Assembly (NCBI GenBank): GCA_016763795.1
Contig: JAESTF010000199.1
Coordinates: 1-32,300, forward strand
Length of the DNA stretch: 32,300 bases
Source of the DNA: Flavobacteriales bacterium
GTDB lineage: Bacteria > Bacteroidota > Bacteroidia > Flavobacteriales_E > Vicingaceae
Direction of reading: 5' to 3'
A program made the translations under genes and the position numbers. Under the pieces are notes generated by a model. That model saw nothing but the letters and a program-made list of their open reading frames with translations, was not told where the DNA came from and searched no databases. Every line of letters begins with the position of its first letter. Within the stretch, counting starts at the first letter, position 1. Positions 31,378 to 32,300 of this stretch are shown here, piece after piece.

Positions 31378-31518
31378 TTAAACAACAATATTCATTATTT
31401 TTTTAGGTGTTTTATCGCCCAAATACTTTGCAATTTGTTCGTTTGCTATTACTTCCTTTTCTATTTTCTCTTTAGAAAATGTTAACAAACCCAAAAGGGT
31501 TCCATTTTTCTCATTATA
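31378..31518 (-). pseudogene. Fragment resembling the C-terminal tail of leucyl-tRNA synthetase
   Basis: Within the gene-free stretch 31270-31622 one minus-strand frame reads 46 codons with no ATG start: its core FSKEKIEKEVIANEQIAKYL then GDKTPKKIMNIVV and a stop. LeuRS proteins end in the pattern KEEIE-x-x-VLANE-x-x-x-K(Y/W)L-x-GK-x-PKKxI(V/F)V-x-x-(K/R)-x-(V/I)NVV. About six residues of the usual end (between PKK and NVV) appear to be missing. I see no rest of leuS. It is best explained as a decayed fragment of a leuS copy; a chance match is possible because the segment is short. Apart from this and the terminator at 31573-31605, the stretch holds nothing I can name. Confidence 0.45.
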
Positions 31519-31572
31519 TCAACAAGATAAAAAGCTGTTTAGGCTAGGTTTAGCTTTAAAATTCTGGTAACA

Positions 31573-31605
31573 AAAAGCCCTGATTCTTTTGGAATCAAGG
31601 CTTTT
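31573..31605 (-). terminator. Terminator of the HYR-repeat gene
   Basis: AAAAGCC-c-TGATTC pairs with GAATCA-a-GGCTTTT (13 pairs, one mismatch) around TTTTG. On the minus strand it is followed by TTTTTG; the AT flanks could let it work both ways. It is 18 bp after the stop at 31623. Confidence 0.8.
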
Positions 31606-31622
31606 AAAATATTGTATTAAGC

Positions 31623-32300
31623 TTATTGCTTAATCACTTTGTAAATCTTATAACTATTATCAGCACCAACCTTTAAGAAATAAATTCCTTTACTGTGGTT
31701 ACTAATGTCAATTACAACATTTTTATCAGTAACATTATTGAGTTGATAAACCACTTTTCCATCAATAGACATTAAAGTAAAGTTTACTAGAGTACCACCA
31801 TTAGCTATACTAACGTTAATGAAGTTGCTAGTGGGATTAGGAAAAATATGAATACTAGATAAAGCAGTATTTTCATTAATACTAACCGTAGAAATGTTAC
31901 AAGCAGAAGTTACTATACAAGAACCATTACTAATTTCTACCGCATAACTACCACCAAGAGAAGGTACAAATGATTGGCTTATTGCACCAGCAATAGGAGC
32001 ATTACTATTATTACAATCAACCCATTGATAAGTGAAACCAGAAGCATTAGCTGTTATGGTATCACCACTTAGGGTGACTGTCGCATCAATAGGAGTAATG
32101 ACTACATCTTGCGTTTGCGTAGAAGTATTACCATTACCATCATCATAAGTCCAAGTAATTGTTGTTGTACCTTGAGCCGTGATAGGGAAAGTAGTAGTAG
32201 TTGTACCAGTTACAGCACCTACACAGTTATCCGTTGCAGTTGGAGCAGTTGGAGCAGCTACAGAACATTGATCCGTTGCATCAACTAAAGCACCTAAATC
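31623..32300 (-). CDS. HYR-repeat secreted protein with T9SS sorting domain (5' part outside window)
   Basis: The frame enters from the right edge and ends at TAA 31623-31625, so only the last 225 residues are seen. The first 66 are a full HYR-type module: CSVAAPTAPTATDNCVGAVT, FPITAQGTTTITWTYDDGNGN and the closing QDVVI. It is followed by a small sandwich domain (VTLSGDTITANASGFTYQW, AISQSFVPSLGGSYAVEISNGSC, PKD/Ig-like) and a type A sorting domain (SIHIFPNPTSNFINVSI, FTLMSIDGKVVYQL, IDISNHSKGIYFLKV, IYKVIKQ). HYR modules are usually in long tandem arrays in surface adhesin-like proteins, so the full protein is probably large (inference). Confidence 0.88.
   Translation of the reverse strand, partial: DLGALVDATDQCSVAAPTAPTATDNCVGAVTGTTTTTFPITAQGTTTITWTYDDGNGNTSTQTQDVVITPIDATVTLSGDTITANASGFTYQWVDCNNSNAPIAGAISQSFVPSLGGSYAVEISNGSCIVTSACNISTVSINENTALSSIHIFPNPTSNFINVSIANGGTLVNFTLMSIDGKVVYQLNNVTDKNVVIDISNHSKGIYFLKVGADNSYKIYKVIKQ

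Noticed and set aside
31374-31386. GTTGTTAAACAAC palindrome upstream of the metalloprotease gene
   Set aside because: Short, AT-rich and overlapping the leuS-like fragment; chance is likely.

Overview
The window is an AT-rich chromosomal segment from a member of the Bacteroidetes, most likely Flavobacteriales or a close relative. The evidence is four proteins ending in type IX secretion (T9SS) type A sorting domains with the PNP motif, Bacteroidetes-type families (DUF6150, YfbK-like VWA, PD40/TPR proteins, TGGEKD lipoprotein), and repeated matches to the TTG-N(17-23)-TAnnTTTG promoter of this phylum. I see no rRNA, tRNA, CRISPR, phage or transposase. Most of the window looks like ordinary core chromosome with secreted accessory proteins.

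Layout. 1-5000: a truncated lytic transglycosylase, tatA, a CPBP protease divergent from a DusB-type tRNA-dihydrouridine synthase, a 154-bp inverted-repeat element, then rbfA followed by a LolC/E-type permease broken by one frameshift. 5060-7190: two T9SS cargo proteins and a perfect 52-bp palindrome acting as a two-way terminator. 7205-8745: a biotin-dependent acyl-CoA carboxylase beta subunit, also broken by one missing base. 9041-15187: marC, rnhA, a methionine/glutamine aminotransferase, a 983-residue PD40/TPR protein with an internal duplication, and an omega-amidase that should work with the aminotransferase. 15177-19393, minus strand: an Ig-like lipoprotein translationally coupled to a free-methionine-(R)-sulfoxide reductase, and a VWA protein. 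19509-22827: an FAD oxidoreductase, a six-repeat DUF6150 protein, a TonB-C-domain protein, and a membrane-bound winged-helix regulator. 22829-27890: a YiiX-like cysteine hydrolase, a MazG-like pyrophosphohydrolase, a possible 26-residue membrane peptide, a TPMT-family methyltransferase, an M23 peptidase lipoprotein and a DUF3108 protein. 28033-32300: a T9SS reprolysin-like metalloprotease, a fragment resembling the tail of leucyl-tRNA synthetase, and the C-terminal end of an HYR-repeat T9SS adhesin.

The most rewarding points are: (i) a regulator with periplasmic sensor first and OmpR-type DNA-binding domain last, preceded by four GTAAA boxes spaced 11-10-11 bp; (ii) a tandem-duplicated PD40/TPR protein whose two ends complement each other as in a circular permutation; (iii) a permease gene whose frameshift falls exactly on a TTTAAAA slippery heptamer, although a second frameshift 4 kb away has no such site and argues for sequence error; (iv) an omega-amidase with an insertion encoded by repeat-like DNA; (v) altered key residues in a methionine sulfoxide reductase and an M23 peptidase. 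I did not find a multi-gene system that I would call new.
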